Shown here one piece after another: positions 16,120 to 26,180 of a DNA stretch of 64,000 nucleotides. The stretch is from Thermoclostridium stercorarium subsp. stercorarium DSM 8532. Lineage in GTDB: Bacteria; Bacillota; Clostridia; DSM-8532. Position 1 is the first letter of the stretch; every line of letters begins with the position of its first letter. The DNA lies in assembly GCF_000331995.1 (NCBI RefSeq), contig NC_020134.1, positions 2,330,002-2,394,001 of the forward strand, written 5' to 3'. A model generated the notes under the pieces. It was not told the DNA's origin. It saw only the letters and a program-made list of their open reading frames with translations, and searched no databases. Position numbers and translations under genes: made by a program.

Positions 16120-17097
16120 TCAGACATACCTGTAATGCCCGTCGGGTTTCAAATCAGGCAGATCCAGCCCCAATCCGAGAACCAGATGGTTTCTTATATC
16201 ATAGCAGAGATCACATTTTCCGGCATACTCCGCCTTAGGGATGTACCTGTACTCCTTCATCGCCAGCCCGGCCAGGCCAGCTACGCCCGCAGAATCCAGA
16301 TTATAAAATATCCTGTACTTGTCAGTATCCGCCCCGTCCACCAGTTCCTTTAGCGGGACTGCCAGTCCCGGACATGACTGGGGAATAAAATTACCGTATA
16401 AATCGACATGGAAGTGGTACAATCCCGACAACAGCCTGCACGGCCCCGCTTCCCGCATTATTTGCTCGAAGGGCTGCATTCTCATATAGGGTTTATATGT
16501 AACAAATGCCCTCCCTTTCATATTAAGGCCGTACTTTGCGGGCAATCTCAAAAGATAATCCTTCCCGAAAAGTTTTGTATACTCGTCAAAGGAATGGGGT
16601 GTATTTTCATCCAACATGTCAATCTCATCCCAAAACTCCATCTGCCACGGAAACACATTAAGTCCCACCTTTGAACACGCCCTGACTAAATCCTTGACTT
16701 TCCGGAACGGTATATATTCATTATGAAACGGATCTATTGATATAAGAAGGGTATGCACGCCGTGTCTCTTTAGTTCGGCAAGGATATTCACCGCCGATGC
16801 TTCATCCCTGTACCACGACGCGTTTGTTTCAATATACTCAATATCCATACCGTTCTTTGCCGCAGAATCAAGGATATCCAAAATTCTGTCGGGTTTCAGA
16901 AGCGGTTCACCGCCGCCGATATGAACCGAACTGCACCCCAGCCTTTTTAAAATCGAAAATATCTCATCGGCAACGTCGGGCGTCATGTAATCATCAGGCC
17001 ATTTGGGAGAGCTGGAGTAGCTGCAGTGCCTGCATTTTGACGAACATTTATAGTTCGTGATTATTCCTCCCGCCACAAGAAATTCAACTTTCAGCAC
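16120..17097 (-). CDS. Radical SAM protein of unknown function
   Basis: A 325-residue radical SAM enzyme. The cluster motif is C-x3-C-x2-C in NYKCSSKCRHCSYSS (about residues 18-25), followed by the SAM-binding HIGGGEPLL (about 60-68). The C-terminal part has a short cysteine set, GPCRLLSG near 210, IPQSCPG near 240 and GKCDLCYD near 295, compatible with an auxiliary iron-sulfur site of the SPASM/twitch kind. No peptide precursor or partner gene is next to it, so neither maturase nor heme-type functions can be assigned. The GTG start has GGAGG at 7-nt spacing. Downstream on the same strand is tRNA-Glu. Confidence 0.85.
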   Translation of the reverse strand: MLKVEFLVAGGIITNYKCSSKCRHCSYSSSPKWPDDYMTPDVADEIFSILKRLGCSSVHIGGGEPLLKPDRILDILDSAAKNGMDIEYIETNASWYRDEASAVNILAELKRHGVHTLLISIDPFHNEYIPFRKVKDLVRACSKVGLNVFPWQMEFWDEIDMLDENTPHSFDEYTKLFGKDYLLRLPAKYGLNMKGRAFVTYKPYMRMQPFEQIMREAGPCRLLSGLYHFHVDLYGNFIPQSCPGLAVPLKELVDGADTDKYRIFYNLDSAGVAGLAGLAMKEYRYIPKAEYAGKCDLCYDIRNHLVLGLGLDLPDLKPDGHYRYV

Positions 17098-17177
17098 AAC
17101 TTAACCTCCTGTTTTTACGAAAAAATTTTTTATCCCCAGACATATCTTCATACTTAAAAAAGTCCGTTTTTTATCCG

Positions 17178-20100
17178 TTACATTTCCACAATCTCACCGG
17201 TAGAGAACAGATATATATATCTTTCCTTCACCCTTTTGCCTGTTAAAACGGCAAGCGTTCTCGCATAATACTCTATCTGGATTCTGTATCTTTCAATTAT
17301 CACGTTTGTATCACCGAATGGAACATAATCTGTTTTGTAATCCACGAGCACCAGGCCGTCTTTTTCTTCAAAATAGCAGTCGATAATGCCCTGAAGCAGC
17401 AAATTTTCATTCCTGTATTTTTCGTCCACCAGTTCCGGATATAATTCATGGCATGGTATTTCAATATTAAACGGCACCTCCCGCTGTACATTGCCTGACG
17501 CAAGCATCCTCCGGGCCAGTTCGGACTTAAGGAAAAGTTCTATTTTTTCAGTGTCAACCGTTTCGGCCTGCTGTTCGGTCAATAAATCCTTTTTGACCAT
17601 TTCCTCAATCTGCCCTTTTATATCGGGGTTGGTAAAATCCAGGTGCTGCATTACAAAATGCATGACGGTACCTTTCTCGGCCGGGCTTAAACCTTTTTTC
17701 TTTTCAAGGAACGAAGGCTTTTTTACAAGTACCGGAAGCTGTATGGGAATTCTGCCTGCTTCGTCAAAAAGCTCGGCTTCAAACCTCCTTTTCAGTTCTG
17801 TTACGGTTACCTTCGCCGGTATCCTGCCCAAAATCATGTACGGATAATCCCAACTGAGGCGTTCTTCTATCTCTTTCCGGTATCCGGTATACTCTCCCTT
17901 TTCGGCAATTTCGTCCAGCCACTGCTGAAAGTCGGCCTCATTCTCTTCATTCCGCATCCCGGTACTCAGCATATCCTTTTTATCCCATACCCTTATCAGC
18001 CATTTGTTTGTATTTCCGGTATCAGGATCGTCATCATCATTCCCGCAGGTGTATATCTTTTTATTTTTGATTTCATCAGCAAAACCCGGATATTTCTTTA
18101 CAAGCGCAGCTCCTATCCAGTCAGCGTAGCTTGAGCATTTTAACACATTGCTGCCGCAAATTTTATGTCCATCCCCGTATGAAATTTCTGCCCATTTTGA
18201 CACCGCCTTTCCGATATTACCCACACAGCCGGTCATTATCAGTTTTTCCCTTGCTCTTGTCATTGCTACGTACAGTATGCGCATTTCTTCAGACAGGGTT
18301 TCGGAACGGATTTTCTCGCTTATCGCAATTTTGGCCGCCGAAGGATGGGAGATTCGCAGTCTCAGGTCCACAATGTCGGGTCCCAGCCCGAGTTCTTGGT
18401 GAACCAGCACACTTCTGCTCGCATCGGTAAGATTAAACTTCTTGCCGCACCCGGCAACAAAAACAACAGGGAACTCCAGTCCCTTGCTTTTGTGTATGCT
18501 CATAATCCGCACCACATTGTCATTTTCGGTCAGGATTCTGGCACTACCCATGTCACCCCTGCTGCTTTTGATTTTGTCAATGAAATTTATAAAATTAAAC
18601 AGCCCCTTATAGCTTGTTTTCTCAAACTGCCTTGCCCTGTCATACAGAATCCTTAAATTTGCCTGGCGCTGTTCGCCCTGCGGCATTGCGCCAACCATGT
18701 CGTAATAACCGGTATCATGGTAAAGGTACCAAATCAGCTGATCGGTTGGCATATGCCGTGCCTTCTCGCGCCAGATAGCAAGCTTTTCCAGAAACATCGC
18801 CGCTTTTTCCGCTGCAGACCTGTCGCTGCCGGATCCCTCTTCCAGCGGGTGTTTCTCTGCCATGACCTTCAGCGCGTCATATATTGATGCTTTTCTGTCG
18901 GCCGCACGTATCGCAGCCAGTTCCGACGTAGTAAATGAAAAAACCGGTGAGCGCAATACCGACAGAAGCGGAATATCCTGAAGAGGGTTGTCAATAACCT
19001 GCAGCAGTGACAGCACAACCTGAATCTCCGTGGTTTTGAAAAAACCCGTTCCCGTGTCTGCAAAGCATGGTATGCCTTTTGCCGCCAGTTCGTCGGTGAA
19101 TACTTCAGCCCAGTTTTTCGTAGCCCGTAGAAGGATTACAATATCCCTAAACTCGGCTTTCCTGTATTCATTTTTTGTTTTGTCAAAAACATAAAAGCTT
19201 TTTCCCTCATTGTCACAGCCGGTCAGTTCCAGAATTTTGCCGGCAATCAGCCTGGCTTCGCTCTGAATGTTATCTATAATTTCGGTAATTTCCTCATCAT
19301 TCGCCGGCTCATAAACATTATCGCCGCCTGCCTTTTCATGCGTTTCGGTTTGAGAACCGTTTTCGTCCTCATCGGTTTGTATCAGGTGAAATTCAACAAA
19401 TCCCCCTGTTTTGGCGTCTTCAGCGGTACATTTCCCAAAAACCGCGCCGGGGTTTAGCTCTTCTTTTTCTGTATAGTCAATCTCTCCCGCATCTTCCGAC
19501 ATTATCGTGCCGAATACAAAATTTACGGCGTTTATGATCTCACTGCGGCTTCTGAAGTTTTTATAAAGAAGTATCTTCCGGTTCCTCGCCCCTTCATCGG
19601 TCAGGTATGTATTGTATTTTTCGATGAATATCTCGGGTCTCGCCTGACGGAACCGGTAAATGGACTGCTTTACGTCTCCCACCATAAAAACGTTGGGAGC
19701 ATCGGTGTCATGCCGTGAAATCATCCTTATAATAAGTTCCTGTACCATGTTGCTGTCCTGGTATTCATCCACCATTACCTCATCGAAATAATCCCTGTAC
19801 TGCATGGCAATCCGCGAGGGCACTATACCGTTCCCGGTTTCCTCGGTAAGAATTTTAAGGCACAGATGTTCCAAATCGTTGAAATCAAGAACCGATCTAA
19901 CCCTTTTTTTCTCGTTATACCGTTCGGTAAATTCTCTTACAAGCCTTCCAAGGCACTGCATTACCGGATAGGCCTTCCGCAAATCGCTTATGATACTTGA
20001 TGAATTATCACTTATATATTTTTCCATAATCTTTTTATTAATGATATTTTTCACCGTATCGCGTATCTTTTTAACCGTTTCCTGTTTTGTTTCGTCGGCA

Positions 20101-21074
20101 TTTTTCCCTGCCCTCGGCAGTCTCGAAAAAGTAATGCGGTGAACCATTTCATACAAATCGTCCCAGGACGGGCCGCCTTTTTCGCCCTGTTCACTTTTGG
20201 CAACCGCACTCAGAAGGGTTTCAATATTTGACAAATCCTCCTCAAACACAGGTATGTATTGTTCAAGGCCTTCGGCATTACGCAGCATTTCAATGGCCCT
20301 TTGCAGCATGTTCCCCGCATTTTCCAGCTCAACACGGCATGATCTGAGAATTACTTTCCCCCACAGGGTTCTTGCAAAATCCGAAGTTTCGTCCACATTG
20401 AACGCTTCTACGCTTTCCTTAAGCCATTTTTCAGGCCACGGGCTGCTCTGGATGAAATTGTAAATATCAATTACCATTTCTTGTATCCTCTGATCATTTA
20501 TATTGCCCCCATACCAGTCAAGCAGCTCAATGAAGTCCTGCCTGTCCTCCTCATACTGCTCGTTCATTACTTCATTCATTGCCTCAATTCTCATAAGTAC
20601 GCTTTCGGCTTCATCGGCAATCCTGAATCCGGGATCAATCTCAGCCGCTTCTATATGCTTTGTGATAACCTCCTTACAGAAAGAATGAATGGTCATAATG
20701 TTGGCCCTTGAAAGAAGGCTCAGCTGACGTCTCATATTTTCCGAGCCCGGGTTTTTGTCCAGTTCCCTTGTAATTGCTTCGCCGATGCGTTCCCGCATTT
20801 CCGCAGCCGCGGCATTTGTAAAGGTTACAATCAGCATCCGGTCAATGTCGACGGGATTTGTCCCGTCGGTTATTTTTCTGATTATTCTTTCCACGAGCAC
20901 GGCAGTTTTTCCCGCACCGGCTGCAGCGGCAACAAGCAGATTGCAGTTCCGGGCATTTATCGCCTGCAATTGCTCCGATGTCCATTTGGTGCCCGGTTTC
21001 CGGTCTCCCGATTCGGTTTCGCCGTTATTTAACTCCAAATATTTGACATTTTCAGGGTTATTGCTTCGTTCCAA
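17178..21074 (-). CDS. addA: ATP-dependent helicase/nuclease subunit A
   Basis: AddA is the 3'-5' UvrD-like helicase and nuclease of the AddAB double-strand-break processing complex. 1298 aa, within family range. Seen: Walker A AAAAGAGKTAVLV (about 48-60), DEYQDSN helicase motif II, the late helicase motif MSIHKSKGLEFPVVFVAG, MRILYVAMTRAREKL (motif VI), and the C-terminal RecB-type nuclease GIIDCYFEEKDGLVLVDYKT with its Asp and Lys. The predicted start is TTG at 21074, only 6 bp after the addB stop; the RBS is weak (AAGGCAG), so this start is not certain. Transcribed with addB. Confidence 0.96.
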   Translation of the reverse strand: MERSNNPENVKYLELNNGETESGDRKPGTKWTSEQLQAINARNCNLLVAAAAGAGKTAVLVERIIRKITDGTNPVDIDRMLIVTFTNAAAAEMRERIGEAITRELDKNPGSENMRRQLSLLSRANIMTIHSFCKEVITKHIEAAEIDPGFRIADEAESVLMRIEAMNEVMNEQYEEDRQDFIELLDWYGGNINDQRIQEMVIDIYNFIQSSPWPEKWLKESVEAFNVDETSDFARTLWGKVILRSCRVELENAGNMLQRAIEMLRNAEGLEQYIPVFEEDLSNIETLLSAVAKSEQGEKGGPSWDDLYEMVHRITFSRLPRAGKNADETKQETVKKIRDTVKNIINKKIMEKYISDNSSSIISDLRKAYPVMQCLGRLVREFTERYNEKKRVRSVLDFNDLEHLCLKILTEETGNGIVPSRIAMQYRDYFDEVMVDEYQDSNMVQELIIRMISRHDTDAPNVFMVGDVKQSIYRFRQARPEIFIEKYNTYLTDEGARNRKILLYKNFRSRSEIINAVNFVFGTIMSEDAGEIDYTEKEELNPGAVFGKCTAEDAKTGGFVEFHLIQTDEDENGSQTETHEKAGGDNVYEPANDEEITEIIDNIQSEARLIAGKILELTGCDNEGKSFYVFDKTKNEYRKAEFRDIVILLRATKNWAEVFTDELAAKGIPCFADTGTGFFKTTEIQVVLSLLQVIDNPLQDIPLLSVLRSPVFSFTTSELAAIRAADRKASIYDALKVMAEKHPLEEGSGSDRSAAEKAAMFLEKLAIWREKARHMPTDQLIWYLYHDTGYYDMVGAMPQGEQRQANLRILYDRARQFEKTSYKGLFNFINFIDKIKSSRGDMGSARILTENDNVVRIMSIHKSKGLEFPVVFVAGCGKKFNLTDASRSVLVHQELGLGPDIVDLRLRISHPSAAKIAISEKIRSETLSEEMRILYVAMTRAREKLIMTGCVGNIGKAVSKWAEISYGDGHKICGSNVLKCSSYADWIGAALVKKYPGFADEIKNKKIYTCGNDDDDPDTGNTNKWLIRVWDKKDMLSTGMRNEENEADFQQWLDEIAEKGEYTGYRKEIEERLSWDYPYMILGRIPAKVTVTELKRRFEAELFDEAGRIPIQLPVLVKKPSFLEKKKGLSPAEKGTVMHFVMQHLDFTNPDIKGQIEEMVKKDLLTEQQAETVDTEKIELFLKSELARRMLASGNVQREVPFNIEIPCHELYPELVDEKYRNENLLLQGIIDCYFEEKDGLVLVDYKTDYVPFGDTNVIIERYRIQIEYYARTLAVLTGKRVKERYIYLFSTGEIVEM

Positions 21075-21080
21075 TCAGCA

Positions 21081-24000
21081 TCACTGCCTTTTCATAAGAT
21101 TCCATATCTCGTCGTTGTCTTTTTCATACAGAATACGATAGGTGTTTTCCTTCAGCGAGGCATCAAACTGGCATACGGGAAGGTAGCTGCAGTACTTGCA
21201 GGCGGTCTCGTACCTGCTTTTCACCGGCAATATAGGGACCGCCCCGTTAAAGATCTCTGTACTTAATTCCTTCAGAAGTCTGCGTACATATTTGCGCAGG
21301 ATATTAAACTGTTCCATTGTCACAACCGATGAGTTCTTGCCCAAAGTTCCGCTTTTACTGATCGATGCGGGAATAATCAATGACTGTCCGTCAATCGTAC
21401 GATCCATCTCCTTAATCAGTTTCACGTCGGCCAGTAACAACCCTTTCATACGCAACTGTTTCATGATTGCCTTTTCAACTTCTTCCTCGGATATATGCCC
21501 GTTCGTTTTCAATATCGGATCATCCAGTTTGAAATAAAGTATACCCGCCGGCATTACATTCTTCCCGTTCTTTGAAAAATAATCCCATATTGCGTCAAGG
21601 TATGTAACCAGTTGTATCTGTAAACCGTAATATACATTGTCGATTCTGAAATCCTTTGTCCCCGACTTGTAATCGATTATGCGGATGTATCTTCCTTCAG
21701 GCGTATCCATCGCGTCAATTCGGTCAATTCGTCCGTACAGAAAAACCTTTTCGCCGTTGTCAAGCTCAATCACAATCGGAGGATATTTTTCATTGTCTCC
21801 AAACCCGGCTTCATAGTCAACGGGATCGAATCCGCTTCTGCGTATATGTTCGGCAATAAGCCATACGGACCTTGTCACCACTCTTTTTAACCTGTTTGCC
21901 AGCACAACCATCCGTTTTGATGACGAAAGCCCTGTTCCCATCATTTTTCCAAGCATTTCATCCACTATTTCCGATACTTTCTGTTCACACCACTTCCTGT
22001 CAAAAGTCCGCCATGTAATAACATCCTGCGAGGCTTCATTTCGCAGCGCGCCACTCTCTCCCTGCTGCCGGCTGTTTTGAACGGCCCGTGAAAATTTCTC
22101 CACTGCAGTATGCAAAAACGTACCCGCATCAGGCGGGCTGAACTGGAGGATTTTCCTTTCCCTCGCCTTAAGACCGTACCGTACAAAGAAAGAAAACGGA
22201 CAGGCACTGTAGCGTTCAAACCGTGAAACGCTGGATATGAAAGTATCTCCGTAAAGCTTTTTGATTTTGTCCCAGTCAACGGTTTGGGCTATATTCCGGT
22301 AACTGAATGCTTTTCTGGCCCTTTCAAACTCTTCTTTCCACTCGTCGTTTTTTAAATACCACAGGGCTATATCCCGCCATACGGGCAGTATTTCCCTTCC
22401 GTCGGCCTTTTGCCGCAAAACGGTTATCAGTTGCCTGAAAGCGGCGCGTCTTGACGATATTTCATTCAATATCTCCTCATTGGACTGGGGCGGCAAAATA
22501 TTGCTGTATTGCTTGCATAACGGGAATATCTTTTTTATCTGCGATATTATAATCGAAGGCCTTAATGCTCTTCCTTCCTGATCGGCTATAGGCCAGCTTA
22601 TGCGCAGATAATCCGAAGGTGTTGTAAGGGTCCTGTAAATCAGAAAATTCTCGTCGAATACTTTTTCCCGGTTGGTTTTGGCCAGCTCAAGCCCCATTTC
22701 ATTCAGTTTAATCCTTTCGTCGTCGGTAAGGATTCCTTCTTCGTTGCCTTTGGCCGGAAAGACACCGTCATTTGTTCCCAGGATATAAAGCGCTTTTACC
22801 GCATGGCTCTTTGACCTTTCTATGCTGCCCACAAGCACCTGGTCGACCGATGCGGGTATTAATCCGATTTTATATTCAGAAAAACCTATTCTGATAAGGT
22901 TCGCGAAACGCTCTACGCCAAAGGTTTCATCCGCCATTACCTCAACAATCTGGTCCATGAGCTCAATGACCATGTTCCATACCTGCGAGTATTCATTTGC
23001 CAGGATCAGTTCGCCCCTGCTGCGGAAATCCTCAATAATCGCCTCCATCTGCTCGGGGATTTTCAGGTAACACAGAAAATCAAACAATGCCGAGCAGAAT
23101 TCCTCCGCAGTCCTTCTCCCTTTTGTTTTATACCGGAATTCCATAAGCGGCTTGATTATTTCCTTCCGTGTTCTGTTTATTTCTTCCAGTGAAAATTCGT
23201 CATGTCCCGATCCATTCTCATCAGGGAAAAATTCCGGAATCATGTTCCAGTCTTTTTCTTCGGTCCACTGGTTTCCCCGTATCCCGCAGGCAAGAACGTA
23301 ATTTTCCAGTCTGTCAATCCTATCCTGTTCTATCCCGGTAAGCCCTGATTTCAAATACCTGAAAACCGCTTCATATGACCAGTTTTCCGTGAATATATCC
23401 AGCATTGACAAAATAAGTATCACCAGCGGATGATTTGATATATCCAGTTTTCTGTCCAGAAAGCACGGAATTCCGTAGTCATTAAATACAGCTTCAATCA
23501 ACCCCTGGTACTCGTCAAGATTTCTTGTAACCACCGCTATGTCGCGGAACCGGAAACCTTTTTCGCGGCACAGCCTTAAAATGTCCTTTGCCGTGGCTTC
23601 TATTTCGCTGAAGACATTTACCGAGGAGAACAGCGATATATTTTCGGTTTCACGGGGATAAACCTTATACGGATGAACATTCAAATTGCTTTCAAGGTGG
23701 GCGAGTTCAGGATTATCCTTAAACCGGTATAAAGGTTTCGGGTTTAAAAAAACCGGGGGTTCATATGCGACATTGTTTTTCATGGCCAGATTCAGAACTT
23801 TGCGATAGACTTTTTTCGCAGGGGAAAAGACATCCAGCTCGGATGTCTGATCATCAAGCCTGTCACATACAAGGGTGATCGAAACCCGTCTGGCCTGTGT
23901 AAGCAAAACCTCTATTATCTTATATTCCTGCGGAGTGAAATCGGTAAACCCGTCAATCCATATTTCCGAATCGGTAAACTGTTTCGACATTTTCATTTTC

Positions 24001-24557
24001 TCCGCTGCGACGGTAAGATCGTCATCAGCATCCCTGTAGCGTTCCTTTACCGTCTTGTCAAAGGCAATGTAGATATTTTTAAGCTCGGTTATTTTATCTT
24101 TCAGCGGATCCCTGTCATCCAGTTTACCGCATATTTCATCCAGTTTATCAAAGGTTACGTTATAATGTTTAAATTCCTTGACAAGTTCGGAAAGCCTGCC
24201 TACAAATCCCGGCTTATCTACTGAATTTTTGAAATATCTTAAATTTTTGTCCATTTTGTCAAGTATGCGGTATAAAATCATGCTTTTACCCGCAGGATGA
24301 ATGTGAGGATAGGTAATACCCCCGACTTCGTTAAAAACTTTATAAGCAAGGCGCCTGAAACTGAGTACTTCGTTTTTCAGGATTCCACCCGGCTTTATCA
24401 GGTCTATCAGGTCCTTTTCAGCCTGAAAGGTATATTGTTCAGGAACTAGAAGATACAATTGGCCGGTACATCCGCTTTCTATCCTGGACCTTATCTCTTC
24501 CAGGCAAAAACGCGTTTTTCCGCATCCTGCCCTTCCGTATATAAACCGTAAACTCAT
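21081..24557 (-). CDS. addB: ATP-dependent helicase/deoxyribonuclease subunit B
   Basis: AddB partners AddA, recognises Chi and cuts the 5' strand. 1158 aa. Seen: P-loop GRAGCGKT (8-15), the C-terminal nuclease with RIDRIDAMDTPEGRYIRIID and YKSG, and the four cysteines of the 4Fe-4S staple, one in YSACPFSFF before the nuclease and three in ACKYCSYLPVCQFD at the end. First gene of the addBA operon. Nothing is missing compared with the Bacillus protein. Confidence 0.96.
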   Translation of the reverse strand: MSLRFIYGRAGCGKTRFCLEEIRSRIESGCTGQLYLLVPEQYTFQAEKDLIDLIKPGGILKNEVLSFRRLAYKVFNEVGGITYPHIHPAGKSMILYRILDKMDKNLRYFKNSVDKPGFVGRLSELVKEFKHYNVTFDKLDEICGKLDDRDPLKDKITELKNIYIAFDKTVKERYRDADDDLTVAAEKMKMSKQFTDSEIWIDGFTDFTPQEYKIIEVLLTQARRVSITLVCDRLDDQTSELDVFSPAKKVYRKVLNLAMKNNVAYEPPVFLNPKPLYRFKDNPELAHLESNLNVHPYKVYPRETENISLFSSVNVFSEIEATAKDILRLCREKGFRFRDIAVVTRNLDEYQGLIEAVFNDYGIPCFLDRKLDISNHPLVILILSMLDIFTENWSYEAVFRYLKSGLTGIEQDRIDRLENYVLACGIRGNQWTEEKDWNMIPEFFPDENGSGHDEFSLEEINRTRKEIIKPLMEFRYKTKGRRTAEEFCSALFDFLCYLKIPEQMEAIIEDFRSRGELILANEYSQVWNMVIELMDQIVEVMADETFGVERFANLIRIGFSEYKIGLIPASVDQVLVGSIERSKSHAVKALYILGTNDGVFPAKGNEEGILTDDERIKLNEMGLELAKTNREKVFDENFLIYRTLTTPSDYLRISWPIADQEGRALRPSIIISQIKKIFPLCKQYSNILPPQSNEEILNEISSRRAAFRQLITVLRQKADGREILPVWRDIALWYLKNDEWKEEFERARKAFSYRNIAQTVDWDKIKKLYGDTFISSVSRFERYSACPFSFFVRYGLKARERKILQFSPPDAGTFLHTAVEKFSRAVQNSRQQGESGALRNEASQDVITWRTFDRKWCEQKVSEIVDEMLGKMMGTGLSSSKRMVVLANRLKRVVTRSVWLIAEHIRRSGFDPVDYEAGFGDNEKYPPIVIELDNGEKVFLYGRIDRIDAMDTPEGRYIRIIDYKSGTKDFRIDNVYYGLQIQLVTYLDAIWDYFSKNGKNVMPAGILYFKLDDPILKTNGHISEEEVEKAIMKQLRMKGLLLADVKLIKEMDRTIDGQSLIIPASISKSGTLGKNSSVVTMEQFNILRKYVRRLLKELSTEIFNGAVPILPVKSRYETACKYCSYLPVCQFDASLKENTYRILYEKDNDEIWNLMKRQ

Positions 24558-24641
24558 AGGAATCTCCAGACTAATTAATAATTTTACAGGTTAAAATGCC
24601 GTTGATTCAATTTGTATGTTCGGACAAGTTACAATATGCAT

Positions 24642-26015
24642 TTACCTCATTAATTTTTTCAATATGCCCAATTTATCATGATAAGGCGGATATCTAAGTT
24701 CAATATCCATCAAAAATGATTTTTTCATAATACTCTTTTTATGGGTAAACGTGTCAAAACTCCACTTTCCGTGATAACCGCCCATTCCGCTTTCCCCTAC
24801 ACCTCCGAAAGGCATATGGGACGTGGCAAGATGGACAAGGGTATCGTTAATACAGCCTCCTCCGAAAGGAACTCTTTTTATAACCGTTTTTTCCAGTTTT
24901 CTGTCCCCGGTAAAAAGATACAGCGCCAGGGGTTTCGGGCGGCTGTTTATATACGAGATCACCTTTTCGATATCATCATATTCTATAACCGGGAGAATGG
25001 GCCCGAATATTTCCTCCTGCATTACAGGGGAATCAAAGCTTACGTTGTCAAGTATCGTAGGGGATATCTTAAGGTTTTCTTCGTCAAAATCCCCGCCTTC
25101 GACAACTTCGCCGCTGTCAAGAAGCGCCAGCAGCCGCTTGAAATGCTTTTCATTCACAATTTTAGGGTACTCGGGATTTTTGCACGGCGATTCGCCATAA
25201 AAATCCCTGATACACTTTTTCATCGCCTCGATAAGATCCTGTTTGATTTCCCGGTGGGCAAAACAGTAGTCGGGCGCAACGCACGTCTGTCCGCTGTTCA
25301 CCGTTTTCCCCCAGACAATTCTTTTTGCGGATATTTCAATATTTGCGCTTTTATCCACTATGCACGGGCTTTTTCCGCCCAGTTCCAGAGTGACCGGAGT
25401 CAGGTTTCTCGATGCCGCTTCCATCACTACTTTCCCTACCCCGACACTTCCGGTGAAGAAGATATAATCGAATTTTTCGTTCAAAAGCTCGCCGTTTGCT
25501 TCTCTTCCTCCTTCAATTACGGCTATATACTTATTTTCAAAACATTCTCCAATTATTTTTGCAATAACCGACGAAGTTCGGGGAGAATATGCCGAAGGCT
25601 TCACTATGGCACAGTTTCCGCCCGCTATTGCCCCGATCAGCGGCGTTACTGAAAGCTGAAAGGGATAATTCCACGGTGACATTATAAGAACAACGCCGTA
25701 AGGTTCGGATACAATGTAGGAAACCGATTTAAACTGTGTAAGCGGTGTTCTGACTCTTTTCACTCTGCTCCACCGTGGAAGCTTTTTTATCATTTCATTC
25801 AATTCGGCGTAAACAAATCCGATTTCCGTCGCATAGGCCTCAAAAGGAGATTTGTTCAAATCTTCTTTAAGCGCTCCGCAAATCTCCTCCTCATATTTCT
25901 TTATATATTCCTTAAGCCTTCTGAGAGCATTAATCCGATAATCCAAATCCAGCGTTTCGCCTTTTGCGAAATATTCCCTTTGCATTTTTACAATGTCTTT
26001 TATGTCCTTCATCAC
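24642..26015 (-). CDS. Aldehyde dehydrogenase (class 3 type)
   Basis: NAD(P)-dependent oxidation of aldehydes to acids; 457 aa, the length of class 3 (fatty-aldehyde type, YwdH-like) enzymes, which lack the longer N-terminus of other ALDHs. Seen: the glutamate motif LELGGKSPC (about 210-218), the catalytic cysteine in NSGQTCVAPDYC (about 243-245), the PWNYPF segment (about 115-120) and the C-terminal MPFGGVGESGMGGYHG. A hydrophobic tail helix is not obvious, so it is probably soluble. It has no operon partner: addB lies downstream after 84 bp and ftsZ's terminator lies upstream. Confidence 0.93.
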   Translation of the reverse strand: MMKDIKDIVKMQREYFAKGETLDLDYRINALRRLKEYIKKYEEEICGALKEDLNKSPFEAYATEIGFVYAELNEMIKKLPRWSRVKRVRTPLTQFKSVSYIVSEPYGVVLIMSPWNYPFQLSVTPLIGAIAGGNCAIVKPSAYSPRTSSVIAKIIGECFENKYIAVIEGGREANGELLNEKFDYIFFTGSVGVGKVVMEAASRNLTPVTLELGGKSPCIVDKSANIEISAKRIVWGKTVNSGQTCVAPDYCFAHREIKQDLIEAMKKCIRDFYGESPCKNPEYPKIVNEKHFKRLLALLDSGEVVEGGDFDEENLKISPTILDNVSFDSPVMQEEIFGPILPVIEYDDIEKVISYINSRPKPLALYLFTGDRKLEKTVIKRVPFGGGCINDTLVHLATSHMPFGGVGESGMGGYHGKWSFDTFTHKKSIMKKSFLMDIELRYPPYHDKLGILKKLMR

Positions 26016-26107
26016 GGCAACTCCTTTTTGGAAATCGTAAGCCGAACGGAATACAATTACCGTTTAATTTAAATGATATCACAATTTTCACGGAACTGCA
26101 CATTCAT

Positions 26108-26145
26108 AAATAAATAATGCCAGATCATTCCGTTCTGATCTGGCA
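26108..26145 (-). terminator. Terminator after ftsZ
   Basis: A perfect 10-bp stem TGCCAGATCA (26118-26127) with TGATCTGGCA (26136-26145), 8-nt loop, followed on the minus strand by TTATTTATTTA. A T-run (AATTTTTT) on the plus side could act in the other direction. It closes the division cluster. Confidence 0.78.
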
Positions 26146-26180
26146 CTTAAAATTTTTTATATTTTATATTATTCCCATTG

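Noticed and set aside
24741-25652. 303-codon frame on the plus strand
   Set aside because: Lies fully antisense to the aldehyde dehydrogenase gene, has no RBS and no protein-like motif; a shadow of high-quality coding sequence on the other strand.
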